A stretch of DNA of 64,000 nt, from positions 5,523,001 through 5,587,000 of the forward strand of contig OZ018418.1 in the NCBI GenBank assembly GCA_963969595.1, written 5' to 3'. Source of the DNA: Neckera pumila. Taxonomy: Eukaryota > Streptophyta > Bryopsida > Hypnales > Neckeraceae. Below, in pieces: positions 32,690 through 43,900 of this stretch (the first letter of the stretch is position 1; each line of letters starts with the position of its first letter). Under the pieces are notes generated by a model. It was not told the origin of the DNA. It did not search any database and was given only the letters and a program-made list of their open reading frames with translations. The position numbers were made by a program, and so were the translations under genes.

Positions 32690-33620
32690 TAGTGGTCTGA
32701 ATCATTCTCTACTTTTTTCTACATACTATTTTTTCCTGTATGTTCTACAATTCCAAATGATCTGGAAATTCTTAAGCATAGAGCCAACTTGACTTCAAAA
32801 CCAAATCCAAAGAGGCAAAGAGTAACCACCATTTTCAACGCTTTTTCATAAAAATGACACCTTGTGAAGTGTACCTCTTTGGTTTTTTGTAAGGACCAAA
32901 AAAGCATTTCTGTCAATTCAAACCTTGCTATCTTGCAATGTACATGGTGGAAAATTCTAAAAATTTTCCCACATCTTCTTAAAGCAGTTCACTACAAGAT
33001 TCTATGGTTACATGTGTCCAACAATATTTTATTTCTAAAATTTGGTACTTTTTTGGGGAATGCAAATTTTGGAGCGTTTTTGATGAATACATAGTCAACA
33101 AGGTTCAGGGGTTAAGTTCACACCCTTCATTTTTCAAAAACAAACTTTTCTTTGGGAAATTTTTTTGGTTCAAATTGACACCTTTTCATATTTAGTTACG
33201 TACTTTCATTGGTTTCATATTCTATTTTAACATTACAACCAATGGAATTGGCTTCTTCCTGTTCTTCAATGAAATTCAGAACAATGTAGTCCTCTGAATC
33301 ATCCTCTTTTTTTTCTATCTTCTATTTTCTTCCTATGTGTTGTACAATTGTAAATGACCTAAAATTTGTCAAGCATGTACCTAACTTGCCTTCAAGAATG
33401 AATTCTAAGAGTTACCCCCATTTTGGACATTTTTTCATATGAATGTGACCTTGTGAAGTGCAGGTGCCCTGTTTTTTGCAGGGACCCAAAAAGCATTTTT
33501 GTCAATTGAAACGCTATTATCTTACAATCTACATGGTGGAAAATTCTGAAATTTTTGCCGCATCTTTTCAAACCCATTCATTACAAGATCCTATGGTAAT
33601 ATGTGTCCAAAATTTAAACA
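32690..33620. repeat. About 590-bp tandem duplication (two copies)
   Basis: Copies near 32690-33020 and 33290-33620 share, in order, AAATGA.CT, TTTTTCATA, TGACCTTGTGAAGTG or TGACACCTTGTGAAGTG, AAAAAGCATTT.TGTCAATT, TACATGGTGGAAAATTCT, ACAAGAT.CTATGGT and ATGTGTCCAA. They are diverged and non-coding. Confidence 0.65.
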
Positions 33621-34064
33621 ATTCTAGAATTTGGTACTTATACTAGAACTGGTAGTTTTAATGCAGTTGTAGTAAAAAGTAAAAACATAGTCAAAAAACT
33701 TTAGGGATTAAACACAAATATCTTGCAATATGTGTGGTCCAAAATTATGTCAAATGCTCCACAAATCCATATACTAGTTGGGTGTAAGATCCTATGCCTA
33801 CATGTGGTCATGTGCCCATAAAAGAATTTTCTAATTGTTATATTCTATCCTATAAAAATTGGAAATCTAAGATTTCTTGCCAAAAGTAAGGCCTTGGGAC
33901 TCTACTTCATGGAGCCCAAAATGCAATGTTCAACCCCAGAAGTTCCATTGTCTCCGAGCAAGACAAAATACATTTTGGGCGTTTACCTCTGACCTCAATT
34001 TATATTGAAACATTCTGAAACTTACCTATTTCATAGGAAAGTTGATTAGCTTTGTCATAATAGA

Positions 34065-34520
34065 TTTTTTATTTCAATTGGTGCCTGGGAGCAAAAGTTA
34101 TATCAGATTATCAGAACAAGTCCAAAAAAAAAAAAAAAAATCTTTTTGGAAAATTTTATACTTTTCTCTACAACTGAACCTTCCATTCCTTTTGTTTGGA
34201 CTAATAATGAAAACTTTATGGAGAACTTTGCTTTTCAGAGAATTTGAGCATCTTTTTAGGAAAATGACTGCTAAAATTCTTTTCTCAATACAATTCCAAC
34301 AAACTTTCAAATATTTTTTTCCAAAATGTTGTGTTTTCCGACTTAAATAATCTCAACAATGGAATCATTATATTTCAATCCTATGTGAAATCTATTAACA
34401 AATTTGTTTTTCTTGTCTTCGACCTACTCACCTACTTCTACTTAATAATTTTTAAAATAATGAAAACAAAGTGTTCTTTTTAAAACAAAATTCTAGACTT
34501 CCAACTCATGTCTCCAACAT
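34065..34520. repeat. Dispersed non-coding repeat, copy 1
   Basis: Aligns in direct orientation with 40090-40620: TTCAATTG(G/A)TGCC(T/C)GG, TTTGGACTAATAATGA, CTCA.C..TG.GA, and CACCT.CT.TACTTAA.AATTTT. The two copies bracket T2a, the second GC minisatellite and the hairpin array. Confidence 0.55.
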
Positions 34521-35341
34521 ACAAAATCTTGAATTCAAAATTTGTATTTCAAAAATATTATACAACTGCAGATCAAATTCAGCACAAATTGGAAGCCAGC
34601 ATTCAAAAAAAATTTCTTTTTCAAGTTTGAATGGTAATAACCTCCAACCTGTATGGTTAAACTTCATGAAATTTTGACCACATCATTTTTGACAAGTGAA
34701 GTACAAAATCCTACACTTAGATTAAAAAAAAATAGAATTCCGTGTTCATGGGTGAATGCAACAAAAATGGCAGCTTTGGGTGGTTGTAGACAAGAAAATG
34801 GCCTTGGAACTTCAAGGGTTAAAAACACTCAATTTTTCCAAATTCAAATGTTAGTACCTTCCTATTTATACAAACCAACTTTGTAAACATTCACATACAT
34901 CATCCAATTGACCTAAGACAAATGCAACTAAAGTGGCAATTTTCATAGCTATAGGATAAAATGATAGATTTGGGACTTCAGGGTTTAAAAGCAATTCAAT
35001 ATTTTCCTTATATATTTGGACTATACTTTTCATTTGCAAGTCTGTATTGACTTTAACATGAGATGATGGGAGAAAGCCGTCCGGTTACTCCGGTACTCCG
35101 GTACAATATTTATATTAATAAAAAAACCTGGTTTCGCCAAAAATGGTATTCAATAATGGTAACCTTGAATACCTACCAATGTCTCACATATTCTCAAAAA
35201 AGGCCATTCTATGTATAGTGCAAAATACAATATTGCACTTCACGGAGATCATTGTACTATGCTTGCCATGAAAAACATTCCATGTACATTTAACAACATA
35301 TATGATCGTATTCTAAAAGAAAGTCATTCCAACAATACACA

Positions 35342-36454
35342 CTATTCTTCCTCGGAATCTGAATCGGTGTCATGTCTTTGACTTGGCCCAGTAGAACCAG
35401 ACCCATAAACCCCAAGATATGGACCTCCACCGTAGATGTCTCCACGTCCACTTGATGCACCTGCTTGTCCATGAATGTCGTAGCCAGGACCTCCAAAAGT
35501 TGGCGGAGGAGCTGAAACACTATGGACAGATCGACCTTCGCTTGGACGACTATAATAAGAGCTTCCTTGATGCTCATATGACCCACCTCTAGTGGTCCCA
35601 TCGTAGTATTGTGAGCCTCCTTGGCTAGAACCACCATATTGCGCAATTCCATGGCTTCTTTCTCTGCCTCGAGATTCACCTCGTGGATCATTACCATATT
35701 GAGAATGACTTCCGCCTTGTGGTGGGCCATATGCACCACGATCACGTTTGTATGACCTATCGTGCCTAGGTTGTTGACCACGATCTTCTAGGCTTCTTCG
35801 TATGGCCTCATGCATTTCTTGTTCGTATTGTATGTTGTCTCGTTCTTCTTGGCGTAACTATGTTCCTCCAAATGTTACGGGTGCAAGAGCATCATCGTCA
35901 TCATCTTCTTCATCGAGTTCATCCTCTGCATCCGGCAACACAACTGTAGGAAGATGGCCATATCCTCGATTAGAATGCTCATACATGCAATCGCTAGGAC
36001 CTGTCCAGTTCGAATCAATTACGTGGGCGCTGCGATTCAATTTGTGCACATCTTTACCTGGAATAATGCGCCAATCCACTTCTTTGTGCAATACAATCTC
36101 TGCCCAAATCATGGCCATAACACCATACAACATAATATTTGTTTTGTTGTTTGGTAAACCTGCTGCTTCTTGGACTTCCTTGTACCGTTGCACAAAGTGC
36201 TTGCTTATACACGTGCTGATTTGTCCTTCCCAACGAGGATGTTGATACATTGTGCGCTCATGTGACCAGAGTTTGCAGACATGTGTCATTTTTATGTACT
36301 TTTTGCACATTGTGCAAGTCCACAATTTTGTGGGCTCATCTTCCTATCCAAGCTCAGCTACACAGAATGGGTCAGCCCAATCCTGCCAATTCATGTCCTG
36401 CAATTTTCCCCTCCTGGACTTACCGCCTTTGCCCCTTGGTGTTCCGTGTGACAT
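35342..36454 (-). pseudogene. T2a, BED-finger-like gene with two in-frame TAGs
   Basis: The ATG at 36454 (MSHGTPRGKGGKSRRGK) opens a frame to SDTDSDSEEE-type residues at 35342. It is broken only by TAG at 36344-36346 and TAG at 35858-35860. The central domain LWTCTMCKKYIKMTHVCKLW, then SHERTMYQHP, resembles a BED/hAT-type zinc finger (CxxC...H...H). It is followed by a helix with KTNIMLYGVMAMIWAEIVLH and an acidic run (DELDEEDDDDD). The C-terminal third is Gly/Ser/Tyr/Arg-rich (GPPQGGSHSQYGNDPRG), low complexity, as in RNA-binding or hAT-derived proteins. It is a paralogue of T2b. DNA binding is the likely role; no transposase catalytic domain is visible. Confidence 0.55.
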
Positions 36455-36734
36455 GATGACCTTGTTGAAACTAAAAACAACGAATCGTAAATTTCAATTT
36501 CAATTGTGCAACGTGCGGTCCAAGAGCTCCAGAATTTTAGCGAGTGAATTAAGTGAAGCAGTACAACAATCTCTGAAATGCAACACGTAACTGGCACTGA
36601 ATTGCTGCAAGCACCTCAGTGTCCCAGCCCAGTCCCTCACACACCAAGCCGGAAGGGGCGCGCAGTTACCCGAAGGCGCTGGATCTGCCCACTCCGAAAG
36701 GGAAGGAATTGTGAAGAACTGAGCGTCCGCCCCG

Positions 36735-36743
36735 CTATTTATG
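36735..36743 (-). promoter_or_regulatory. TATA-like box of T2a
   Basis: Minus strand CATAAATAG followed by CGGGGCGGACG, about 280 bp upstream of the T2a ATG and just inside the edge of the GC minisatellite. T2b has CTATAAGAGCGGACGG in the same position. Confidence 0.5.
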
Positions 36744-36759
36744 CGCTCGGTCGGCGGAG

Positions 36760-37540
36760 AAGCCGAGGTGGTCGCGTACGACCGAATTGGACGGCACGCC
36801 GGCCGACCCTAGGATCGTGCGGATCACATCCGTCGGCCTGCTGATCGCACGGCCACCGACAAAAGAGCGGACGGAAAAGGCGGACGGCTTCGACGGAGTC
36901 GGTTGTCCGATCGTTCGGTCGGGTTTTCGAACGGGTGATCGGTCCGTCAGCACAGCGGTCGGGTTATTGGTCGGTCCAGTCTTCGGTCCGTCAGCACAGC
37001 GGTCGGGTTTTCGATCGGTGCAGTTTTCGGTCGAGTTTTCGGTCGGGCCGGTTTTTGGATTGCTTTTTGGTTGGTCGGTCAGGTTTTCGGTCGGTCAGGT
37101 TTTTGGTCGGGTTTTCAGTCATCTAGTTTTCGGTTGGGTTTTCGGTCGCGCCGGTTTTCGGACGGGTTTTAGGTCGGTCAGTCGGGTATTCGGTCGGACA
37201 GGTTTTCAGTCAGGATTCCGCTGGGTCCGATTTTCGGACGGGTATTTGGTCGGTCAAGTTTTCAGTCGAGTCTTCGGTCGGTCAGGTTTTTGGTCGGGTT
37301 TTCCGTCGGGTTTTCGATCAGTCCGGTTTTCAGTTTCGGTCTGGTTTTCAATCGGTCGGGTTTTCGGGCGGTCAGGTTTCGGTCGGGTTTTCGATTGGTC
37401 GGGTTTTCGGTCAGGCTTTCAGTCGGGTTCTTGGTCCGTCGGCTTTTCCGGTCGGCTTCTGGACCGCTCATCCGAGCGGTGTGGACAGCCATCGGCGAAT
37501 CGGTCGGTCGGTTGGGAAATCGGTCCGGAGAATAAACCTC
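36760..37540. repeat. GC-rich minisatellite, TTTTCGGTCGGG type
   Basis: Dozens of degenerate units such as GGTCGGGTTTTCGGTCGGTCAG. Long frames on both strands (for example 36787-37671, read as FSVGFSVGPVFG) are repeat translations. It lies immediately upstream of T2a and is inverted with respect to 30598-31140. CpG density remains high in a region otherwise depleted of CpG. Confidence 0.75.
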
Positions 37541-37649
37541 CAGCGACAATGCACCACAGCTGTACTAATGAAACCTTAGGGGACAAAAAGGAACTCAAAG
37601 TTCAAAGTCCAAACAAGTTTTTTAAGTTCCAAATTCAGTCTCAAAGGAC

Positions 37650-39900
37650 TTTGTGCTTCACATGTGATTGAGGTAAACATCAAGCGCACCTTAAGCACAC
37701 TTCCATTAGTGTAATTGCCTTTAAAAAACAATCACCTAAAAATTAAAAACGTTCTTCAAAAATTTCAAATTCGACTAGAAATGCTTTGGTGTGCTTGAGA
37801 TAGGCTTGAGGTTCACGTCAAGAACACATAAAGCACACCTGAAGCGCACTTCCTCTACTGAAATTACCTTGGAATAAGAAGCTATGAAAAAATTAACTTG
37901 GATTAACAATACTTGAGTTCTGCATGGAATAACCTTGAAGCACACTTGAAGTACATTTCCACTATTATCTTATGGTTGGATAATAAAAGCAATTCAAAAT
38001 TGAAATCTTGTACTACATATACGAAATGAAATTATAAGGTCCTTGAAGTGTGCTTACAGTAGACCTCACACACATCTACCAAACATCTCTTGTTTTTGCA
38101 TTGCTTTGAAATGATGAAAAATTTAAAAATGAAATGCTTATTTCCAAAATTTAAAGCGTAAGTAAAAGTGATTGATGTGTGCTTGAGGTCTAGCTCAAGC
38201 ATATCAAGCATATCAAGCAAATACCATCTTGTCAAGATACCTTGAATAATTTTTATTTTTATTTTAAATATTGAATTCTTCTGATAAAAATGCAAATCTA
38301 AATCATGAAAAGGTTGAAGCGTGCTTCAAGTAGACTGTAAAGTGTAGACCTAAGGTCAATTGGGCAGTATACTTTATCTTGTTTCATTGCTTTATAAAGA
38401 AGCCGAAAAACAATTCAAATCTAAAAGGGAAAAAAAAAAAAGTTTTTGAGGTCTGCTCAGATAGACGTCAAACATGCCTGAAGCCCTCAAGCACATTTGT
38501 ACCGTTTAAATTATGTTGGATTATAAAGACAACTTCAAATTGAAATCTTTTACAATACATACCAAAGAAAATCACAAGTTGCTTCAAGTACGCTTTGCGA
38601 AGACCTCAAGCATATGTAAAGTATGTCTCTTTTATTTTCATTGCTTTGAAAGAAAGCTAGACCAAAAGATCAAATTCAAATATAAATAAAAAAGCTAAAG
38701 GTGTGCTTCAGGTCTACTTCAAGCTCACCTGAAGGTTGAAGCACATTTTTACTATTCAAAATACTTTGGATCCTAAAAATGATTTTAAATTTAAATCTCA
38801 TATTGAATAATTCAATATCAAATCATCAAATGCTTGAAATATGCTTCAGGTACACCTCAAGCACATCTAGTATACATTTTCACTATTTTCATTCATTTCA
38901 AATTAAATAAATCTGAAGATAATAGAATATTCTTCTCAAAATTTTAAATTTTATTAAAAAATGTTTGAAGTATGCTTCACAGGTGCATGACCTGTACTTG
39001 AAATATACCTACTGTAAGTTTCTACTATTCTCACTGGTTTTGAAAGAAGAAACTCCTGAAAAAAAAATATTTTTCAAAATTTAAAGTATAAATGAAATGG
39101 CTTCAAATGCGTTTGAGGTCTACCATAAGTTCACCTCAAACAAATTCCTACTACTGAGATTTCTTTGTATTAAAAAAATTTTAATTTGAAAGTTTTTTTG
39201 GTTTAGAAATTAAGCTTAAGTAATAAAGTGCTTGAAGTGTGCTCCTACCATGCTTAACTGCTTAAGGTTTACTTCAACTAAACAAGCAACCTTCAAGCAC
39301 ATTCTTAAAATTTCTGTTGTACTTGAATTTATAAAGAACAAGAATTATATTCATTTCAGTTTATGATTGAAGGGGTGGAAAATAAGGTACCTTGCATGTG
39401 AACTTTAAGTTCATATGAAAAATTCTCTCTTTGTTTAAAATGCATTGAAATTAAAAACGTTGTGATTGAGGTGTGCTTCAAGTCTATCTACATGTCTTTA
39501 GTATTTCTATTTCATTTGAAAACAAAAAACTCGTGACTTGATTTTATTAGATGTGGTTTTCCAATGTGTGTTTTATGTGTGCTTGAGATTTATTAAGCAA
39601 AGTTGTTTGCTCATCACTTGTAAAATATATTTTTCCTATACAATTTGGGGGGAAATTGTGATTCCAATTAAATGAGAAAAGCAATGGTGCACTTTACTTG
39701 TGAGATAAACGTTTCATCCTATATGTAAAGACCACATCAAGCATACCTCAAGCGCACTTGTGAAATTTCCAAACAAATTGAATATAATTTATAGTTTGAA
39801 TCATGATTGAAGTGGAATGAGAGAAGTACAATGTGCTTGAGTTGTACTTTAGGTAGATATGTAGGACACCTCAAACACTCCTATATAAAGGAAATTTGAA
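37650..39900. repeat. Degenerate ~130-bp tandem array of imperfect hairpins
   Basis: About 17 occurrences of a GTGTGCTTGAGGT...ACCTCAAGCACAC type module. Each is followed by an AT-rich spacer with CACTATT and TTGCTTTGAA. Module positions are near 37671, 37793, 37921, 38041, 38177, 38318, 38444, 38580, 38700, 38830, 38960, 39100, 39230, 39468, 39580, 39725 and 39830, so spacing is mostly 105-145 bp. The two half-modules are inverted repeats of one another. No coding capacity is seen. Confidence 0.65.
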
Positions 39901-40089
39901 TGCAATTGAGTTTTGGTAGTTCAAATAACGTTCGAAGTAGAGTGTTCATTTTCCTTTCAATCCCTAGAAGGCCGCTTGTCCCCTTAGGGGACAAACTAAG
40001 TCGGGCAAATACCTATGGTCTCAATATGAAGTGAAATTTAAATTTGTGTGATTTGTGGAATTTGTGTGATTTTGCGAGAAATTTGAGGA

Positions 40090-40620
40090 TATTTAATTTT
40101 TAGTTCAATTGATGCCCGGAAGTTAGAGTTATGACACAATAAGCAAAAACAAGTTTTGGCAGACCGCATCAAAAATATTAAGAGAAAGTGAAAGTAATTT
40201 TATCCTCAAATTTGTTTCTCAAAGACTACATTTTTGTCTAAATGTGAAGCTTTGTTTCATTCAATTTGGACTAATAATGAGAAAGTTCTTCACAATCTTA
40301 GTTTTCGGGTTTACAGAAGAATCTATGGTCCAAAAAAAATGGATGTTTCACTTTTGGATGTTATTTTCAAAATTTTCCCAAGGAATTTGTTAGACAATCT
40401 TAGATTTCCTTGCTACAACAATCTCATCGTTGAGACTATTGTGATCCAATTCCATCTAAAAGTTTTTAACAATTTTGTTTTCTCTTCCATCTTAAATTCA
40501 CCTCTACTTAACAATTTTGTAATGAGTGAAAATGAAGTGGTTTTTTTCCGAACTTTTTTTGGTACATTCTAAACTCAACTACTTAATGTAAATAAAGACA
40601 AAATCCAAATCATTAGTGTT
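40090..40620. repeat. Dispersed non-coding repeat, copy 2
   Basis: Partner of 34065-34520. A 112-codon plus frame (40234-40572) falls inside but is not conserved as a frame in copy 1, so I do not call it a gene. 40621-41090 is AT-rich without features, apart from a few degenerate TTTAGGG-like units near 40985-41030. Confidence 0.5.
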
Positions 40621-41090
40621 AAAAATTTGAACTAAAAAGATTCAAAGCAAAAAAATATAGTTAAGCAAGGTGCCAAAAAACTTATTTTCTTCACTCTAAA
40701 TGCATATATCTTATAATCTACATAGTCAAATTTTTTGAAATTTCTTTCACGTATTCATATACTAGTTAAGGAAAAGATCTTATAGTTGGATATGCAAAAA
40801 AAAAGAAGTTTTCATGGTTCTTTACTCTTTGCAATAACAATGACATTTTTTAGTGTTTTTTGATAGGAATATCACCTTGGTCCTCTAGGGGTTAATACAA
40901 TTGGTCCTTCCATTGGATCTGAAATAGAAACTAAAGAAACATTTAATTGTTTCACATTGCAGTGCATTGAAATTAGGATTTAAAGTGTAGGATTTAGGGT
41001 TTAGGATTTAGGACATACTATTTAGGGAAGAGGATTAAAACATGAAAAAAGAAAATCAATCACACTTACACATAAGTTCTACATGAATTC

Positions 41091-41126
41091 TACATTGGAT
41101 GCTTCTTAAAGGAAGCATCCAATGTA
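41091..41126. repeat. Perfect 15-bp inverted repeat (hairpin)
   Basis: TACATTGGATGCTTC, then 6 nt, then GAAGCATCCAATGTA. It lies just upstream of the T2b GC-rich promoter region. It may be a residue of a small inverted-repeat element or a cruciform-prone site. Confidence 0.65.
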
Positions 41127-41194
41127 AAAACAAATCAAGAGTTAATGCAAACTGTAGAATCCCATGATCGATCTTGTTCTCTCGTCAACCCATG

Positions 41195-41350
41195 CGGTCG
41201 TCTCGGTCGGTCGTCCGAGCCGGTCGGCATATGCGGTCGGCCCTCGGCAGGCGTCCGAAGCGGTCGGCCCATGTGGTCGTCTGAGACGGTCGGCCCCTTC
41301 AGGCGTCCGAAGCGGTCGGTTGAAGTGGTCGGCTGAAGCGGTTGGCATAC
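41195..41350. repeat. GC-rich minisatellite, GCGGTCGGC type, upstream of T2b
   Basis: Units such as GCGGTCGGC(C/T)...GGTCGTC.GAG about 25-40 bp long. It shares the CGGTCGG core with the arrays at 30.6-31.1 and 36.8-37.5 kb and is in the same relation to its gene as at T2a. Confidence 0.6.
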
Positions 41351-41581
41351 CCTACAACTACCATGTCCGGTTTGGATGGCTTCTTCAGTTGGGTTTTCCG
41401 GTTCGGGCAGTCGGCCACATCGGAGCGGTCGACGGGGTTGGTCGGCTCGCGGTCAGCAGCAGTTCGGATCGGACTGCGGCCGCGGCGACCACCGCTGAGG
41501 GGGGCGGCGTCGGTCCGCGGCAGATCCGTGAGCTTTGGGGCCGGTCCGGTGGCGGATGCTGCTTAGGTCTGGGGCCGGTCG

Positions 41582-41590
41582 GCTATAAGA
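41582..41590 (+). promoter_or_regulatory. TATA-like box of T2b
   Basis: GCTATAAGAGCGGACGG, 220-230 bp upstream of the T2b ATG. It matches the T2a core promoter (TATA followed by GCGG and GCGGACG). Confidence 0.5.
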
Positions 41591-41812
41591 GCGGACGGCC
41601 TCCTCGGACCTCCTCACTTCAACTCCCCTTCGGCGCCAAGTTGGCTGATCTCTGTTGCTTTATGCGCCAGTTGCTCCTACATGGTAGAGAGTTGAAGTCA
41701 TTGAGCGTTTCATACGGGAACTTTTTGACTGTTTTACTTGTGCATATAAATTGGAGGTCACTTGGGGAGTGTTTCTTGAATTGAAGGACAAGGCAATTTC
41801 AAATTGCCAATC

Positions 41813-43643
41813 ATGACTGGTGAAGGTGATGCGGCTACTGATGGGATGACTTCAGGTGGTGATAATACGAAAAGGATTAAACAGAAGGGAGCCAAACATG
41901 AGCTTCATTATGAGATTTTAGATAATCCTGACATCAAAGCCGAAAGCGGATGGGAGCAAGAGGAAGCAGAATGTTGGACCTCCAGAATCTGCAAGCAGTA
42001 TGTTAAAATGTACCACATTGGCAAGTTGTGGCCTCGAGATTTTCACGAGGTCCACACACGGGCTTTCGGGTGCAAGCTAGGAAGTTGCCAAAACGAGCAT
42101 TTTGTTCATTGATCGAAGGAGGTCTGGCAAGCACTTTTTGGAGACAAAAAAATGAGTAAGGGGTACATCAATTATACCTTGGCATCTATGGTTTATGCGG
42201 AACTCATACTGGGCCGCAAGGTGGATTGGAGTACGTTTCCTACAACAGCATAGTGTCCACTTTTGATTGGAAGAAGCCAGAAAGATATTCCCCATTGTAC
42301 CCGCAACTCCCAGGCACAACCAAAAGAAGCATTACAAATTACTACAACGCCTATAGCGAAGGTGGGGGAGGGGACAAGTGATGCAGCGCAATTGGGTTCA
42401 TTACGTGCCCTTGCGGAAGTTGGCAATGCCCTCGTGGAAGGTACAACAGAAGAAGTCTTCTCAACTCCCCCAGTGAAAGTGAGCAATGTCTCTTTGGGAG
42501 GCGCGAAGAGACATGTGTTTATGACTCCTCAAATGCGTTTGACTTCCAAACCGATTTTGAGTACTGTGCTAGGTCGAGAGATTGCTCCAAACAAGCGTGG
42601 CCTTGCGATAGGAGATGGGACACCTTTTTTGCCACGATCAGAGGTTGGTGACAAAGAAGTTGCAAGGGCCAATGCTAGAATTGATAGTCTTCTAGAGAGC
42701 AATGCTCTACAGCCCTTCATGTACACACCTCTTCCTCCTTTGTCTTCGCCGACAAGTCCTATTATAAGTCTAGAAATGGAAGTAGAACCGACACGAAGAA
42801 ACGGAAAAGAACCCCAGGACGATGCCATGAACTTTATCATTGATGGTAGAGAGACTCAAAACGAGCATCCACATTTGTCAGCTGCGGGTGATCACCCATT
42901 GGAGAACCTCAGTCTAACGCCCATTACCAAGGAAGCAGGCTTCCTGCTAAAGTGCGACAATCGGTGGAGGAAGCATCAAGAAGAGCTCAAGGAAAATGAC
43001 CCGAACCATGAGGCCAGTAGCTCTGGGATGCATCTATGGGGAGCTGTCCAGCCATCGATTGTGGAAATCGCTTTCTCGCTAACGTCTTCAGCTCGACTTG
43101 TAGCTCAAATTACGCTAAGGATTATCGAGATGGCGCAAGAATTCTCCAAAATCTCTCCAGAATTGATGACTGGTGCCTTGTCTTTTTGGATTTCACTAAA
43201 TCCGTGGTACCACTTCTAGACGACAATGTAGGCAAAGCCAGCGAGCTGCTTCTCTTGGAGTCAGAAAACATGAAGTTGAAGGCAAAGTGCAAGGACTTGG
43301 CCCGACAATTGGAGATGGAAAAAAAGCTTGTGGAGGCAGAAAAGCGCAGGAATTCTATAATGCTTGTCCGTGTGGATGAGGATGGAAGATTAGAAGCAGA
43401 ACTCATTTGGTTCAATCGGATGCATGAAACGGTACCCATTACAGACAATGTGAATGCCCCTTCTGTGGAGCCAAGTCAAGAAAGTGAAGATAAACTCTCT
43501 CTTTCTATAGATAAAGTCCAAGCAGTGCAGGATATTGAAATTGTGCATTTGGATGATGAGGAGGACACCTGTAAATGGGAAGTGCAAGTACGTTCCTCCA
43601 TCAATAACCCTACCCCGACATTGGTGGATGCTTCCATGCAAAC
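41813..43643 (+). pseudogene. T2b, BED-finger-like gene interrupted by copia-2
   Basis: Starts MTGEGDAATDGMTSGGDN. SRICKQYVKMYHIGKLW and YTLASMVYAELILGRKVDW align with T2a (CKKYIKMTHVCKLW; YGVMAMIWAEIVLHKEVDW). One cysteine of the T2a CxxC is not conserved here, so the finger may be damaged. There is a TGA at 42110-42112 and a TAG at 42251-42253 in the same frame. The frame then stays open for over 300 codons and switches by one base near 43185 into a coiled-coil region (LLLESENMKLKAKCKDLARQ). The last codons before 43643 (LVDASMQ) run into the copia-2 LTR. If copia-2 is excised at CAAAC, the frame continues after 48637 for about 40 codons. Paralogous to T2a but with a different C-terminal half. 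Confidence 0.5.
43639..43643. repeat. Possible TSD of copia-2, left (CAAAC)
   Basis: CAAAC abuts the LTR start TGTATTGAG. The same 5 bases occur at 48633-48637 after the tandem repeat of the leader. A 5-bp match is weak evidence by itself. Confidence 0.4.
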
Positions 43644-43900
43644 TGTATTGAGATTACAATGTAGTGAATGGAAGAAAGGCTTTACTTAGATGGTAGGAAG
43701 ATACAAACACCCATGAGTGGGCTGATCTTATACTAGAAGCCTTTCATAGTTATCCACAAACCATGTGGGATAACTAAACACTATGGGCTGCCTTTGACTA
43801 TGAGCAATACCCAATGAACTCTAAGACTAGCTAAGTGTCTAATGCTACTCCTAGGGCTGAATGTACATGGTCTACACTAATATGTACATGTTCTTCAACA
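43644..43900 (-). repeat. Copia-2 3' LTR
   Basis: 257 bp, plus-strand ends TGTATTGAG...TTCTTCAACA. On the coding strand TGTTGAAGAACATG follows the polypurine tract AAAGTGGGAG. The pol stop codon (43831) lies inside it, as in many copia elements. Part of it recurs at 27240-27311. I could not find the matching 5' LTR to the right of gag. Confidence 0.65.

Larger units (their letters stand above)
31141..35289. other. AT-rich non-coding region with old tandem duplications
   Basis: No gene recognised. Contents: a poly-T start followed by GAAACACTTGAACAATTTCC near 31241, like the tail of an old retroposon on the minus strand; three 16-17-bp units AACATGCATTTTGGAG at 32165-32214; a duplication (32690-33020 and 33290-33620, described separately); a poly-A run at 34124-34140; and a segment (34065-34520) related to 40090-40620. 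Confidence 0.5.

Noticed and set aside
35290..35781. 163-codon minus-strand ORF rich in Val and His
   Set aside because: Alternative frame of the Gly/Ser/Tyr-rich tail of T2a.
36787..37671. 294-codon plus-strand ORF (FSVGFSVGPVFG-type repeats)
   Set aside because: It is a translation of the GC-rich minisatellite; other frames and the opposite strand are equally open and give similar repeats.
40234..40572. 112-codon plus-strand ORF
   Set aside because: Lies in a dispersed repeat whose other copy (34065-34520) does not keep the frame.
40975..41035. Interstitial telomere (TTTAGGG-like units)
   Set aside because: Only a few degenerate units (ATTTAGGGTTTAGGATTTAGG); too short and irregular to claim a telomere scar.
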